Assembly (NCBI RefSeq): GCF_034471385.1
Contig: NZ_JARGYU010000002.1
Span: 124,001-188,000, forward strand
Length of the DNA: 64,000 bases
Origin: Lyticum sinuosum
Lineage (GTDB): Bacteria > Pseudomonadota > Alphaproteobacteria > Rickettsiales > Midichloriaceae
Reading direction: 5' to 3'
Of the stretch, positions 18,209-27,448 are shown piece after piece. The translations under genes and the position numbers were made by a program. Position 1 is the first letter of the stretch, and each line of letters opens with the position of its first letter. Below the pieces are notes generated by a model. The model worked only from the letters and a program-made list of their open reading frames with translations. It was not told the origin of the DNA and ran no database searches.

Positions 18209-21200
18209 TTAAATTATTATATTTAATATTTTTTGTGGAATATATATAACTTTTTTTATTATTTTACCGATTTGATTCTTTTCATAATCAAGATTATTAG
18301 AATGATTATGATCTTTATTTTTATATATTGTATTTGATAAAGCAGATATATTATCAATCGCAGTTTTTACTATACTTTCTTCAGACATATCAGAATATAT
18401 AGATATTATTCCCTTTAATTTTCCATTGAGTTGCACAGGTAAGTTTATAATGGATTCATTGATAATTTGTTTATTATAATCTGGCCAATATCTAATTTCT
18501 GATAACATGCCGTATATTTCTGTAAATCCAAACATTTCCCAGATTTCTTCTGATAAATGTGGTGTTATTGGTGATAATAATATTATAACAACAATAATTA
18601 AAAATATTTTATCAAAGTCAGATTCACAATGAAAATATAGATTGCTTAGCTCTCTTATCTTAGCTATAGCCTTATTAATTTTAAACAATTTTATATCATC
18701 ACTAACATTAGCAATATAACGATGAATTTTTTTTAGAATATCTGGATTACATAAATTTTTTAGTGTTATTTGCTCAATAAAATAAGATATCTCATTATTA
18801 AATGATTTATTAAAAATATTTTTATTATTTAAATATTCTGCCTTTATTTTTAGAGCAATATCAATTAATTTAATTTTTTCGTTTTTTTTACTTAAATCTT
18901 CGGCAATTGTATATATTTTATTAAGATAGCGATATGCTCCATCAATACCAGTATTACTCCATTCAAGATTTTTATCTGGCGGAGAATCTGATAGAATAAA
19001 TAATCTAGCAGCATCAGCACCATAATTATCAATGATATCGTCAGGATTAATTCCATTAAATTTAGATTTACTCATCTTTTCTACTCCTACTGGATACAAT
19101 TTCCTTGAGGTTTTCTTACATATATAGCTACCATCTTTTTGAATATATGAGTCTTGTCCATTGATCCATTTTCCATTTTCATCTTTGAAAGCCATATTAC
19201 AGACCATTCCTTGTGTTAGCAAAGATTTAAAAGGTTCAAGTATTCCTCCAATATCATCCTTATTAAAATAACCACATTTGCTCAATGCTCTTACAAAAAA
19301 TCTTGCATATAATAAATGTAAAATAGCATGTTCTATACCACCTATATACTGATCAACAGGCATCCATTTTTTTAAATCTGATATATTTAAATTTTTTTCA
19401 TCTTTTTTACTACAAAATCTCAAAAAATACCATGAAGATTCAAAAAAAGTATCAAAAGTATCAGTTTCTCTTTGCGCATTACTGCCACAAATATGACATT
19501 TAGTAACACGCCAAGAATCATCGTAAATAAGTGGGTTTCCTGATTTTTCAAAATCAGGATTTTCTGGTAGAAGTATTGGTAGATCAGATCTATCTACAGG
19601 AATAGTTCCACATTTTGGACAATATATAATAGGGATTGGACAACCCCAATATCTTTGTCTAGAAATACCCCAATCACGAATCCTATATTTTTTTTTTCCT
19701 AATCCAAATCCACTAGATTCTAATTTATTTATAATAAATTTTTTAGCATCTTCTGTTGTAAAACCGTCAATTGGTCCTGAATTAAAAATAATACCAGATT
19801 CTATATAAGGAATAGGATTGTATTTATATGTTTTATAATCAATATCTTTATGTAAAGAGCTGATTATTGTATCTGATTTATGATCAGAATTAATATCTTC
19901 TTCCTGAGAAGATTGTATAAGAGGCTTTACAACTGGCTTTATTGGCAATTGATATTTGATAGCAAATTCATAATCTCGCTTATCATGAGCAGGACATCCA
20001 AATATTGCCCCTGTTCCATAATCTGAGATCACAAAATTGGCAATATAAATTGGTATTAATTTTTGTATGGAATCAGGATACTCATTATAAAACGGATGAA
20101 TTGCATAAAATCCAGTAAAAAATCCTATTTTTTCTATCTCTTCAGATTTTTTTATTTTTTTATTAATTATTTCATAATATAATTTACATTCATCAATAAA
20201 TTTTTTTAATTCTTCTGTTTTTTTTAGATTAAATTGGTTATTTAATTTTTTTTTATCTGTTTTTTTTAGATTAAATAAAAAATTATCAATAATAGTAAAA
20301 TAGCTCTCAATTTTTTTTACTAATTCATGCTCTATAGATATTGCAATAAAACTTGCACCAAATATTGTTTCAGGTTTTGTAGTATAAATAGTTAGTTTAT
20401 TAAGATTTAAACTCTTTATATTATTTTTTATTTCTATTTCTAACTCTTTTTTTTGATTTTCATTGATTTTATAATCAAAATTATAAAAATTATAAATATT
20501 ATTTTCAATATTATCAATTGTCAGAATTTCAAAGTCTATCAATGCTCCTTCTGAAACTCCAATCCAATTCTTTTGCATAACTTTGACACTTTCAGGCCAA
20601 TCTTTTAGGCTATCTAAACTATCACTAAGATCTTCAGCAAAATCAGTTATTTTAAGAAACCATTGGTTTAATTTTTTTTTCTCTATAAGAGCTCCAGACC
20701 TCCAACCTCTTCCATCTATTACTTGTTCGTTTGCAAGTACTGTATTGTCAACAGGATCCCAATTAACATCAGATTCTTTCTGATAAGCTATTCCATTCTC
20801 TAGAAATGATATAAACATCTCTTGCTCGTGCCGATAATAATCAGGTAAACAAGTAATTTGTTCTCTTTCCCAATCATAAGATAATCCAATACTTTCTAAT
20901 TGATATCTCATCTGTGCAATATTTCCTATTGTCCAATCTTTAGGAGATAAATTGTTTTCAATAGCAGCATTTTCTGCTGGTAAACCAAATGCATCCCATC
21001 CCATGGGATATAGAACATTATATCCTAATGCTCTATGATAACGTGCAGTAACATCTCCAATAGAATAGTTTCTTAAATGTCCCATATGCATTTTACCAGA
21101 TGGATAAGGAAACATCTCGAGACAATAATATTTAGGAGATGATACATCTTCTTTTGTATAAAATACTTTTTTCTCTTGCCATTTTTGTTGCCATTTTTTT

Positions 21201-21226
21201 GAAATTTCCTTAAATAAATAAGACAT
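18209..21226 (-). CDS. leuS: leucyl-tRNA synthetase
   Basis: Class Ia synthetase that charges tRNA-Leu. At 1005 residues it is well above the usual 850-880. The HIGH-type motif is HMGH at residues 47-50 within PYPSGKMHMGHLRNYSIGD, and KMSKS is at 717-721. The CP1 editing domain (TTKPETIFGASFIAISIEHE, with GTGAIFGCPAHDKRDYEFA) is present but interrupted by Lys/Asn-rich insertions, especially at about 290-380. Zinc-type Cys pairs (CPKCG, CHICG) and the final anticodon-binding region are recognisable. It follows hflC after a hairpin. Confidence 0.96.
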   Translation of the reverse strand: MSYLFKEISKKWQQKWQEKKVFYTKEDVSSPKYYCLEMFPYPSGKMHMGHLRNYSIGDVTARYHRALGYNVLYPMGWDAFGLPAENAAIENNLSPKDWTIGNIAQMRYQLESIGLSYDWEREQITCLPDYYRHEQEMFISFLENGIAYQKESDVNWDPVDNTVLANEQVIDGRGWRSGALIEKKKLNQWFLKITDFAEDLSDSLDSLKDWPESVKVMQKNWIGVSEGALIDFEILTIDNIENNIYNFYNFDYKINENQKKELEIEIKNNIKSLNLNKLTIYTTKPETIFGASFIAISIEHELVKKIESYFTIIDNFLFNLKKTDKKKLNNQFNLKKTEELKKFIDECKLYYEIINKKIKKSEEIEKIGFFTGFYAIHPFYNEYPDSIQKLIPIYIANFVISDYGTGAIFGCPAHDKRDYEFAIKYQLPIKPVVKPLIQSSQEEDINSDHKSDTIISSLHKDIDYKTYKYNPIPYIESGIIFNSGPIDGFTTEDAKKFIINKLESSGFGLGKKKYRIRDWGISRQRYWGCPIPIIYCPKCGTIPVDRSDLPILLPENPDFEKSGNPLIYDDSWRVTKCHICGSNAQRETDTFDTFFESSWYFLRFCSKKDEKNLNISDLKKWMPVDQYIGGIEHAILHLLYARFFVRALSKCGYFNKDDIGGILEPFKSLLTQGMVCNMAFKDENGKWINGQDSYIQKDGSYICKKTSRKLYPVGVEKMSKSKFNGINPDDIIDNYGADAARLFILSDSPPDKNLEWSNTGIDGAYRYLNKIYTIAEDLSKKNEKIKLIDIALKIKAEYLNNKNIFNKSFNNEISYFIEQITLKNLCNPDILKKIHRYIANVSDDIKLFKINKAIAKIRELSNLYFHCESDFDKIFLIIVVIILLSPITPHLSEEIWEMFGFTEIYGMLSEIRYWPDYNKQIINESIINLPVQLNGKLKGIISIYSDMSEESIVKTAIDNISALSNTIYKNKDHNHSNNLDYEKNQIGKIIKKVIYIPQKILNIII

Positions 21227-21247
21227 ATCAATAAATAAAATATAAAA

Positions 21248-21268
21248 TTAACTAATTTAGTTAGTTAA
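21248..21268 (-). terminator. hairpin terminator between hflC and leuS
   Basis: TTAACTAA and TTAGTTAA form a perfect 8-bp stem with a 5-base loop. Reading along the minus strand the stem is followed by TTTTATATTTTATTTA, a good U-rich tail, so hflKC transcripts probably end or are attenuated here before leuS. Confidence 0.5.
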
Positions 21269-21281
21269 AAAATAAAAATAA

Positions 21282-22262
21282 TTAATTGTTATTAAACTTT
21301 TGTAAATCTTGATTATTTTTAACTTCATTTTTTTTAATTTCATTTTTTTTAATTTCAAAATTAGTTATTATATCAAATAATGGAGCTTCTTTAATATCAA
21401 TCAATAATATATCATTTTTATTGCTGAAAATTTTATTATACGACTGTAATATCCTATAATAATTATAGAATTCCTTACCACTGTCTCCATTTTTCTCAAC
21501 AGCTTCTAGAACGATTTTTGCTGCTTGACTCTCACCATCTCCTCTTATACCATTAGCTTGTTTTTGTGCTTCAGCTAGCATAATGACTTGGTCCCTTTCT
21601 GTTTGAGCTTTAATTATATCTCCTTCTTGTTTACCTTGTGCTCTGATTTCAGCAGCTTCTTTTGTACGATCTGTTTCCATTCTTCTATAAACAGCCATAC
21701 GTGCTTTTTCTGGAAGACCTATTCTCGTTATTCTCATATCAATAAATTGAACTCCAAAATCCTCTACTTGTTTAGTAATAATTTCGCTTATTTTTTCCAT
21801 AATAACTTCTCTTTTACTCCCAAGAACATCAGCAAAAGAAAAAGTTCCTATAACTTCTCGTATTGTTGATTCAAAAATTGAACTTAAGCGAGCTTTAAAT
21901 GCTGACTCAGTATAAACAGTCTGGTAAAATCTAGCAGGATCTGAAAGTTTATATTTTGCAAAAGCTTCAATTCTCATAGTTTTTTGATCACTTGTTACTA
22001 ATTCATTTGCATCACTGGCTTTAAAATTAATATTTTGTATTCTATTATCAAAATATATTATATTTTGAATAAATGGGATATGAAATTTTATACCTGGTTC
22101 TTTTTTTATAGAGATAATATTCCCAAATTGTGTAACTATTACCATTTGACGTTGATCAACAATATATGAAGATATTGCCATAATAAATAACAACATAGCA
22201 AAAATAGTAATAATCTTTGAAAATTGAGATTTTCCTTCTTTTAACTTATTATTTGAAAGCAT
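21282..22262 (-). CDS. hflC: HflC, SPFH-domain regulator of the FtsH protease
   Basis: Inner-membrane prohibitin-like protein that with HflK caps the FtsH protease and controls turnover of membrane proteins. Residues 16-34 form the membrane anchor, followed by VDQRQMVIVTQFGNI and an SPFH domain ending in the coiled coil AEIRAQGKQEGDIIKAQTER. At 326 residues it has the usual length plus a C-terminal Lys/Asn tail with a repeated EIKKN unit (coded near 21324-21356). It lies downstream of hflK with a gap of 107 bases. Confidence 0.93.
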   Translation of the reverse strand: MLSNNKLKEGKSQFSKIITIFAMLLFIMAISSYIVDQRQMVIVTQFGNIISIKKEPGIKFHIPFIQNIIYFDNRIQNINFKASDANELVTSDQKTMRIEAFAKYKLSDPARFYQTVYTESAFKARLSSIFESTIREVIGTFSFADVLGSKREVIMEKISEIITKQVEDFGVQFIDMRITRIGLPEKARMAVYRRMETDRTKEAAEIRAQGKQEGDIIKAQTERDQVIMLAEAQKQANGIRGDGESQAAKIVLEAVEKNGDSGKEFYNYYRILQSYNKIFSNKNDILLIDIKEAPLFDIITNFEIKKNEIKKNEVKNNQDLQKFNNN

Positions 22263-22369
22263 TTGATTATTTATTTTATATGATATTAAAATATAATTAG
22301 ATTATAAAATTATAAAAAATTTCTATTAAAAAATTAGATTTTTAATTTATTTTATTAAATTTTTGAGTA

Positions 22370-23779
22370 TCATGATTGATTATTATTGACTTTTTTATGA
22401 TCTGATACATCATTTTTTTCACTTAACAAAGTAGATGTCTTAATGTTATCATTATTACTGATCTCAAACCCTATATCTTTTTGATTGAGAAGTAATGGGA
22501 CTATAGGAGTAAGATTATGGGGATTATTGCTTGAAGATTGTGAAATAATTTTATTTTTTATATTACCATAAAAATTTTCCATACTTTCTATATATAAGTT
22601 ATTTTTTATAATATCTGGATTTTTCTTAAACTCTTTATACATTGCATTATAACGCATTATATTTCCAATTGCTTCATCTATCTTGGCAATCTTATAAGAA
22701 TTAGCTTCTTCTATTTTTGCTTGAGCTTCTGCTTTTGTTCTAGGAATAACAGAATTTCTATAAGCAGTTGCTTGATTTATAAACCTTTCCTTATCTGCTT
22801 TTGCTGATTGAATATCACGATAAGCATTTCTAACCTCTGGTGGAACATAACTATATAATATTCCAAGTGAATGAACTTCTATTCCAGCTTTATATTTATC
22901 TAGTATATTTTGTAGTATTTTTTTTGCAGATTCTTCAACTTTTTGTCTTTTTTCAGATAAAACATCATAAAGTTTAGTAGTTCCTACAACTTCTCTCATA
23001 GCACTTTCAGCTGAAAATCTAACAGTATTCTCCCCATAACTATCTCTTATATTAAAAAGATAATCTTTAGCATCTTTTATTCTCCATTGAACATAAAAAT
23101 GCATATCTACAATATTTTCATCACCAGTTAGCATTTGACTCTCTTCAATAATACTATTGTTGATCTCATCTTGACTAATACCTAAATCACTATCATTTTC
23201 ATTATAAAAATCATTTTGTTCATTATTTGATGATGAAAATTTAGATTGAACTGAATTATTATCATCTAAATTTGGTATCAGTTTTTTCAATGAAACTAAT
23301 TTTTGTTCAACTTTAGATTTAGAATTTAAATATTTATTATAAGATGAAATATTAGTACCTTGTTTTAGTCCTATAGATTCTTTTTGCATTCTTGTAACAC
23401 TAACTTTTTCAATAGTTTCTATAGGATCTGGGAGTTTCCAATTTAATCCAGATGTACTAGTACGATTATACTTTCCTAATAATAATACGACTCCTTGTTC
23501 ATCAGGATTAACAGTATAAAATCCAGTTGATAACCATCCAATTATTAATCCAACAACTATGATTTTTATATATTTTATATTGTTATTTTTTTTATCTTTT
23601 TCTGGAAAAATGTTCCAAAAATTTTTTTTATCATTGTTAAAACTTTTGGATTCGTTATTATCATTATTATTAGTAGTATTTTTTTCAGCCCACGGATTTT
23701 CAATATTAAAATCAGTGTCTACTTTTTTTTCTGGATAAAAAATTTTCTTTAATGTATTAATTGTATCTAAAATTATCAT
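22370..23779 (-). CDS. hflK: HflK, SPFH-domain regulator of the FtsH protease
   Basis: Partner of HflC in the membrane-bound FtsH-HflKC complex. It opens with an acidic, Asn-rich cytoplasmic region containing the typical NPWAEK motif (about 28-33), then a membrane helix (about 70-88), TVNPDEQGVVLLLGKY, and an SPFH domain with DMHFYVQWRI and SAESAMREVVGTT. The coiled coil includes FINQATAYRNSVIPRTKAEA. At 469 residues it is long because of an acidic Ser/Asn/Asp insertion at about 165-215 between strands of the SPFH domain. The gene is divergent from mrp, a common alphaproteobacterial arrangement. Confidence 0.93.
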   Translation of the reverse strand: MIILDTINTLKKIFYPEKKVDTDFNIENPWAEKNTTNNNDNNESKSFNNDKKNFWNIFPEKDKKNNNIKYIKIIVVGLIIGWLSTGFYTVNPDEQGVVLLLGKYNRTSTSGLNWKLPDPIETIEKVSVTRMQKESIGLKQGTNISSYNKYLNSKSKVEQKLVSLKKLIPNLDDNNSVQSKFSSSNNEQNDFYNENDSDLGISQDEINNSIIEESQMLTGDENIVDMHFYVQWRIKDAKDYLFNIRDSYGENTVRFSAESAMREVVGTTKLYDVLSEKRQKVEESAKKILQNILDKYKAGIEVHSLGILYSYVPPEVRNAYRDIQSAKADKERFINQATAYRNSVIPRTKAEAQAKIEEANSYKIAKIDEAIGNIMRYNAMYKEFKKNPDIIKNNLYIESMENFYGNIKNKIISQSSSNNPHNLTPIVPLLLNQKDIGFEISNNDNIKTSTLLSEKNDVSDHKKVNNNQS

Positions 23780-24009
23780 TGAAAATAAAAAATTTGAAAT
23801 AATTAAATTTTTATTTATTGTCTTATCAAAGATGTGTTAAAAGTGCTATATATTTTATATATATATTATATTCTATATACTATATAATACATACTAAATA
23901 CATACTATATAATGCACTATAATAAATCTTTATTATAAGTTTTACTATATAAGATATTCTTTATCAAATAAACCTTTATTCTAAATAAAATTACTTACTC
24001 TTATAAAAA

Positions 24010-25224
24010 TTGATATCAGAAATAAAAAAATCATTGCATAATTACGATCTGCAAAATAAAACTAATCTTTTAGATGGATTAATTGATATAAAAATATCTA
24101 ATAGTGGTATTATTTTATTTATAAATCCACAAGTGTTAAATTTTGATTCGGTAGAAAGTATTGAAGAAGAAATTACAAATGATTTTGTGGCAGATTTATA
24201 TAAAAACACAGTATTATTTTTTCTTCAGAACAAATTTAGTATACTTGAAAATGAATTACATATTGTATTTATTGCCCAATTAGTACAAAAAATAGAATAT
24301 AATAGTAAAAATATCTCATTGAATACTACTTCTGAAAATATAGAATCAAAAGATTTAGAAGAAAATAATAAATCATCCCATCAAGAAAAATCTAAATTAA
24401 AAACATCTTTTAAGAAAAATTATAAAAATGATATACCGGGAGTTGAAAAAACTATAGTAATTTTTTCTGGTAAGGGTGGAGTTGGAAAATCAACACTTAC
24501 AGCTTTATTAGCATATTCTTTTGAAAGTATTGGAAAAAGAATAGCTATTTTAGATGCTGATATTCACGGGCCATCTATGGGTAGAATGATTGGAATAAAA
24601 GAAGAGCCGTTAATAAAAGATAATGTCTTTATACCTCCCACACGTGGATTTATAAAGATTATGTCTAGTTCTTTTTTTAGCTCAGATCAACCATTAATAT
24701 GGAGAGGTCCTATGATAAGTAACATGTTACATCATATGCTATATAATACTGAATGGAGATGGAGTAATTTATTTAATTGGAAAAATTCAGAATATATGAT
24801 TATAGATACTCCTCCTGGAACTGGGGATCTTCATTTAAGTTTAATTAATAATTATAAAATAGATGCTACAATTTTGATATCCACAAATCAGGAAGTTGCT
24901 ATTGATGCAATGCATAAATCTATGCAAATGTTAAGAAAATTAGATGTAAAGATAATAGGAATAGTTGAAAATTTATTCTCTTCAAATAAAGAAAAATTAA
25001 CAAATGATTTATCAAATGTTGAAAAATATGCAAAAGAATATAATATTCAATATTTAGGGAAAATTCCATTTATTGATTTTATTTGGCATAACTTAGATCA
25101 AGGATTATCACCATTAAAAACTAATAAACTAATGTATTTTAGAAATTCAATATATAAAGAAGAATTAAAAATTCTTTCTGAATCTATTCTTCATATAATA
25201 AAAAATATAATGAGAGAAATCTAA
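24010..25224 (+). CDS. mrp: Mrp/ApbC-type iron-sulfur cluster carrier ATPase
   Basis: P-loop scaffold/carrier ATPase of iron-sulfur cluster assembly, 404 residues. An N-terminal MIP18-like domain (about 1-95) is joined by a Lys/Ser-rich linker to the ATPase domain, with the deviant Walker A FSGKGGVGKST (about 154-164), LDADIHGPSMGRMIG and DTPPGTGDLHLSL. The region after GIVENL, where gamma-proteobacterial homologues carry the cluster-binding CPxC, has no cysteines; several alphaproteobacterial Mrp proteins also lack it. The start is TTG, which begins the MIP18-like domain. Divergent from hflK. Confidence 0.92.
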   Translation: MISEIKKSLHNYDLQNKTNLLDGLIDIKISNSGIILFINPQVLNFDSVESIEEEITNDFVADLYKNTVLFFLQNKFSILENELHIVFIAQLVQKIEYNSKNISLNTTSENIESKDLEENNKSSHQEKSKLKTSFKKNYKNDIPGVEKTIVIFSGKGGVGKSTLTALLAYSFESIGKRIAILDADIHGPSMGRMIGIKEEPLIKDNVFIPPTRGFIKIMSSSFFSSDQPLIWRGPMISNMLHHMLYNTEWRWSNLFNWKNSEYMIIDTPPGTGDLHLSLINNYKIDATILISTNQEVAIDAMHKSMQMLRKLDVKIIGIVENLFSSNKEKLTNDLSNVEKYAKEYNIQYLGKIPFIDFIWHNLDQGLSPLKTNKLMYFRNSIYKEELKILSESILHIIKNIMREI

Positions 25225-25302
25225 ATATAAATTATAATAAAATTTTAATATAATAAATTATAATATATTTTTGTAATATAAAATTTTAATATATATATTT
25301 AT

Positions 25303-25425
25303 ATGAATAACTTAAATGAAAAACTAAATAAATCAGATAAAATAATACAGAAAAATAAAAACTTAGCAAAACAAATGAAAGCTAATATTTTAAGAAGAAA
25401 ACAAAGAGATCAAAAAAATGGCTAG
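25303..25425 (+). CDS. 40-residue basic protein, conserved-alphaproteobacterial type
   Basis: This ORF starts at ATG 25303 and ends with TAG at 25423-25425, giving 40 residues. It is highly charged and predicted helical, ending with LAKQMKANILRRKQRDQKNG. That pattern (ALRENLKRRKAQ-like) resembles a family of very small basic alphaproteobacterial proteins of unknown function that I know only by this C-terminal signature. It lies 78 bases after mrp on the same strand. There is no recognisable Shine-Dalgarno sequence. Function unknown. Confidence 0.6.
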   Translation: MNNLNEKLNKSDKIIQKNKNLAKQMKANILRRKQRDQKNG

Positions 25426-25462
25426 AGTTAAATAAAAAAAATATTTATATTATTAAGTCATA

Positions 25463-25491
25463 TTGACATATATAATATTATAGAATATATT
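25463..25491 (+). promoter_or_regulatory. sigma70 promoter for tRNA-Leu
   Basis: TTGACA (25463-25468, perfect) and TATATT (25486-25491, 5/6) are separated by 17 bases. This is the optimal layout, 65 bases upstream of the tRNA. Confidence 0.65.
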
Positions 25492-25556
25492 TTTTTTAAA
25501 CTTATTTTATATTTAGTATTAACTTAACAAGTTAAACTTACTAAATTATATATATA

Positions 25557-25642
25557 GTGGCCGTGGTGGAATGGTAGACACGCAACGTTGAGGTCGTTGT
25601 TCCGGAAACGGATTGAAAGTTCAAGTCTTTTCGGCCGCACCA
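25557..25642 (+). tRNA. tRNA-Leu (anticodon GAG)
   Basis: An 86-base cloverleaf with a long variable arm. The acceptor stem is GTGGCCG paired with CGGCCGC (one G-T pair), the anticodon stem is CAACG/CGTTG with loop TTGAGGT, and the anticodon GAG is at 25590-25592. The variable arm hairpin is TCCG/CGGA, and the T arm has loop TTCAAGT. Discriminator A and CCA are encoded. It reads CUC and CUU leucine codons. Confidence 0.95.
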
Positions 25643-25951
25643 GACTCTTAGAAATACTAAAATAATAATAAAATATTGAAGTTATATAACTTATATAACT
25701 CTTTTTGAGAATAATCATATAATTTTGTATTGATACTTATATGATTGAAATTATTATATAAATTCTGATCAGCTTTTTAGCAATATTTTATTTCTTATTA
25801 GATTACTATTATTTTCTAATTAAAATATAGTAAATATAATTAAAATATAGAAAAATATAAAATAATTGATATATTTATCATAAAATAAATAAAAATCATA
25901 TAATTTTGTATTTAATTTTAAATTAAATTTTAAATTTTAATTTTATTCAAA
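25643..25951. other. 309-base intergenic gap after tRNA-Leu
   Basis: Apart from the tRNA terminator, no gene is visible between the tRNA and the stop of the kinase gene. A 19-base exact direct repeat, AATCATATAATTTTGTATT, occurs at 25713-25731 and again at 25894-25912; sequence between and beside the copies is not otherwise similar. Confidence 0.6.
25680..25700 (+). terminator. terminator of tRNA-Leu
   Basis: AGTTATATAA and TTATATAACT form a perfect inverted repeat around one C, immediately followed by CTTTTTG. It lies 38 bases past the tRNA end, as expected for an intrinsic terminator. Confidence 0.6.
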
Positions 25952-27286
25952 TTAGTCCTCTTCAGGGAATTTTAATATAAATTCACTAAAAGATCCATAT
26001 TCTGATTTACATTTAATACTACCACCCATAGATTTCATAACAGAATCACAAAATGCTAATCCTATACCAGTACCTATATTTCTATTACTCGTATAATACA
26101 ATTTAAAGATTTTACTTAATTCTTTTGGTTCTATTCCAATTCCATTATCACGGAAATGAAGATGATTATTTTCAAGCCAAATACTAATTTTCGCTTCACT
26201 TCCACTATATTTAATAGTATTGCGAATTAAATTATATAATATATGTTTTACAAGTTGTTTTGATCCAGCAAAAAAAAAATCATCACTAGTATCATAAACA
26301 ACTCTAAGTCTTTGTTCTTGAGTAAAACCATAACCATCTATTGCTTCTTCTATTACTTCAGAAATTTTCCAGAAATTATTATTTTCTAACATATCATTTC
26401 TTAATGAGAATAATAATATTTCAACAACTTTTGATGCTTCTAAAGCCGTTCTATTAAAGTTTTGTGGTAAAATTTCAAGCATCATTTTATAATCAGAATC
26501 ATTTATTATAATATTATGTACTATCTCTCCATCTTCATTTATCAATGATTTATCTTTTGCAGATATTACTTTTGATATTTCATTATAAGTATTAGAAAGC
26601 ATTCTTATAGCAGCTAATGGACTGTTAACTTCATGAGCTATAGCTCCACTAAAAAGCTGTAACATCTCAATTCTTTCGATCTGAACATCTTCCTTATGTC
26701 GCATAAAGAGTATTATAGAAAGTAATAAAAATGCACATAAATAAGCAAATGGATAAATATTATTAGAAGGAAGTTGAATCGGTGGAAAACTTGATAATTT
26801 GATATAATATATAGTATAAGCAAAGCTTATTCCTGATACCATCAATATTACAAAAACTAACCAACTGACTAGCATTATTAGCAAAAGTAATGATAAAGCA
26901 GCATTCAACAACCAACACTCTTCTGCTCTTGTTATAAATGCTGTATACGAAGAAAGAAATGGTAAACAAAACCATAAAGTCATATACCAATATAAAGGAT
27001 AACAAATATCTCTTATCTTTCTTGGCCAATAATCTACTGTACATAATCCAAAACATAGCATTATCGCTATTATCCTTAATATTATAAGAACATCATTTAA
27101 TGTTACCATAATATTAACAATAAACATTGGAGCAACATAATTTAACATGGAAAAAACGGCAAAGGTATACCTTTGACTGCCATCCCTGTTAACTTGTTGC
27201 TGTGACAATTCTATAAATTTATTAAATATTAAGAGTACATAACAAACTAATCTCTTAATAAATAGATTTATATTACCAAATGGCAC
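25952..27286 (-). CDS. multi-spanning sensor histidine kinase resembling CqsS/LqsS
   Basis: A 444-residue kinase. The N-terminal ~195 residues are mostly hydrophobic, with about six membrane helices and almost no periplasmic domain. The spacing and wording of VDYWPRKIRDICYPLYWYM, then TLWFCLPFLSSY, resemble the CAI-1/LAI-1 receptor kinases CqsS and LqsS as I remember them. The kinase core follows: His218 in FSGAIAHEVNSPLAAIRML, N box YNLIRNTIKYS, G1 DNGIGI and G2 GTGIGLAFCDS. No receiver domain is fused and no response regulator or autoinducer synthase is nearby. Ligand unknown; the quorum-sensing link is an inference from similarity. Confidence 0.8.
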   Translation of the reverse strand: MPFGNINLFIKRLVCYVLLIFNKFIELSQQQVNRDGSQRYTFAVFSMLNYVAPMFIVNIMVTLNDVLIILRIIAIMLCFGLCTVDYWPRKIRDICYPLYWYMTLWFCLPFLSSYTAFITRAEECWLLNAALSLLLLIMLVSWLVFVILMVSGISFAYTIYYIKLSSFPPIQLPSNNIYPFAYLCAFLLLSIILFMRHKEDVQIERIEMLQLFSGAIAHEVNSPLAAIRMLSNTYNEISKVISAKDKSLINEDGEIVHNIIINDSDYKMMLEILPQNFNRTALEASKVVEILLFSLRNDMLENNNFWKISEVIEEAIDGYGFTQEQRLRVVYDTSDDFFFAGSKQLVKHILYNLIRNTIKYSGSEAKISIWLENNHLHFRDNGIGIEPKELSKIFKLYYTSNRNIGTGIGLAFCDSVMKSMGGSIKCKSEYGSFSEFILKFPEED

Positions 27287-27377
27287 AAATATAAAAAATG
27301 TTGCGCATTAAAATTACGCTCATTAAACAATTAATAATTAAACAATAAAGAATTACTTATTTTTTATATAAATTTTT

Positions 27378-27448
27378 TATATAACTATTAGTTGATTTAA
27401 CTAAATAAAAAATTACTGATTCTCTATATAACTATTAGTTGATTTAAC
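27378..27448. repeat. duplicated 3' end of the pentapeptide-repeat gene
   Basis: A 24-base identical run occurs at 27378-27401 and 27425-27448 (period 47). The right copy is the last coding part of the pentapeptide gene; the left copy lies just past its stop codon, in the same orientation. Confidence 0.75.

Noticed and set aside
25524..25718. 64-residue minus-strand ORF
   Set aside because: It lies across the tRNA-Leu gene, its promoter side and its terminator; the tRNA explains the sequence.
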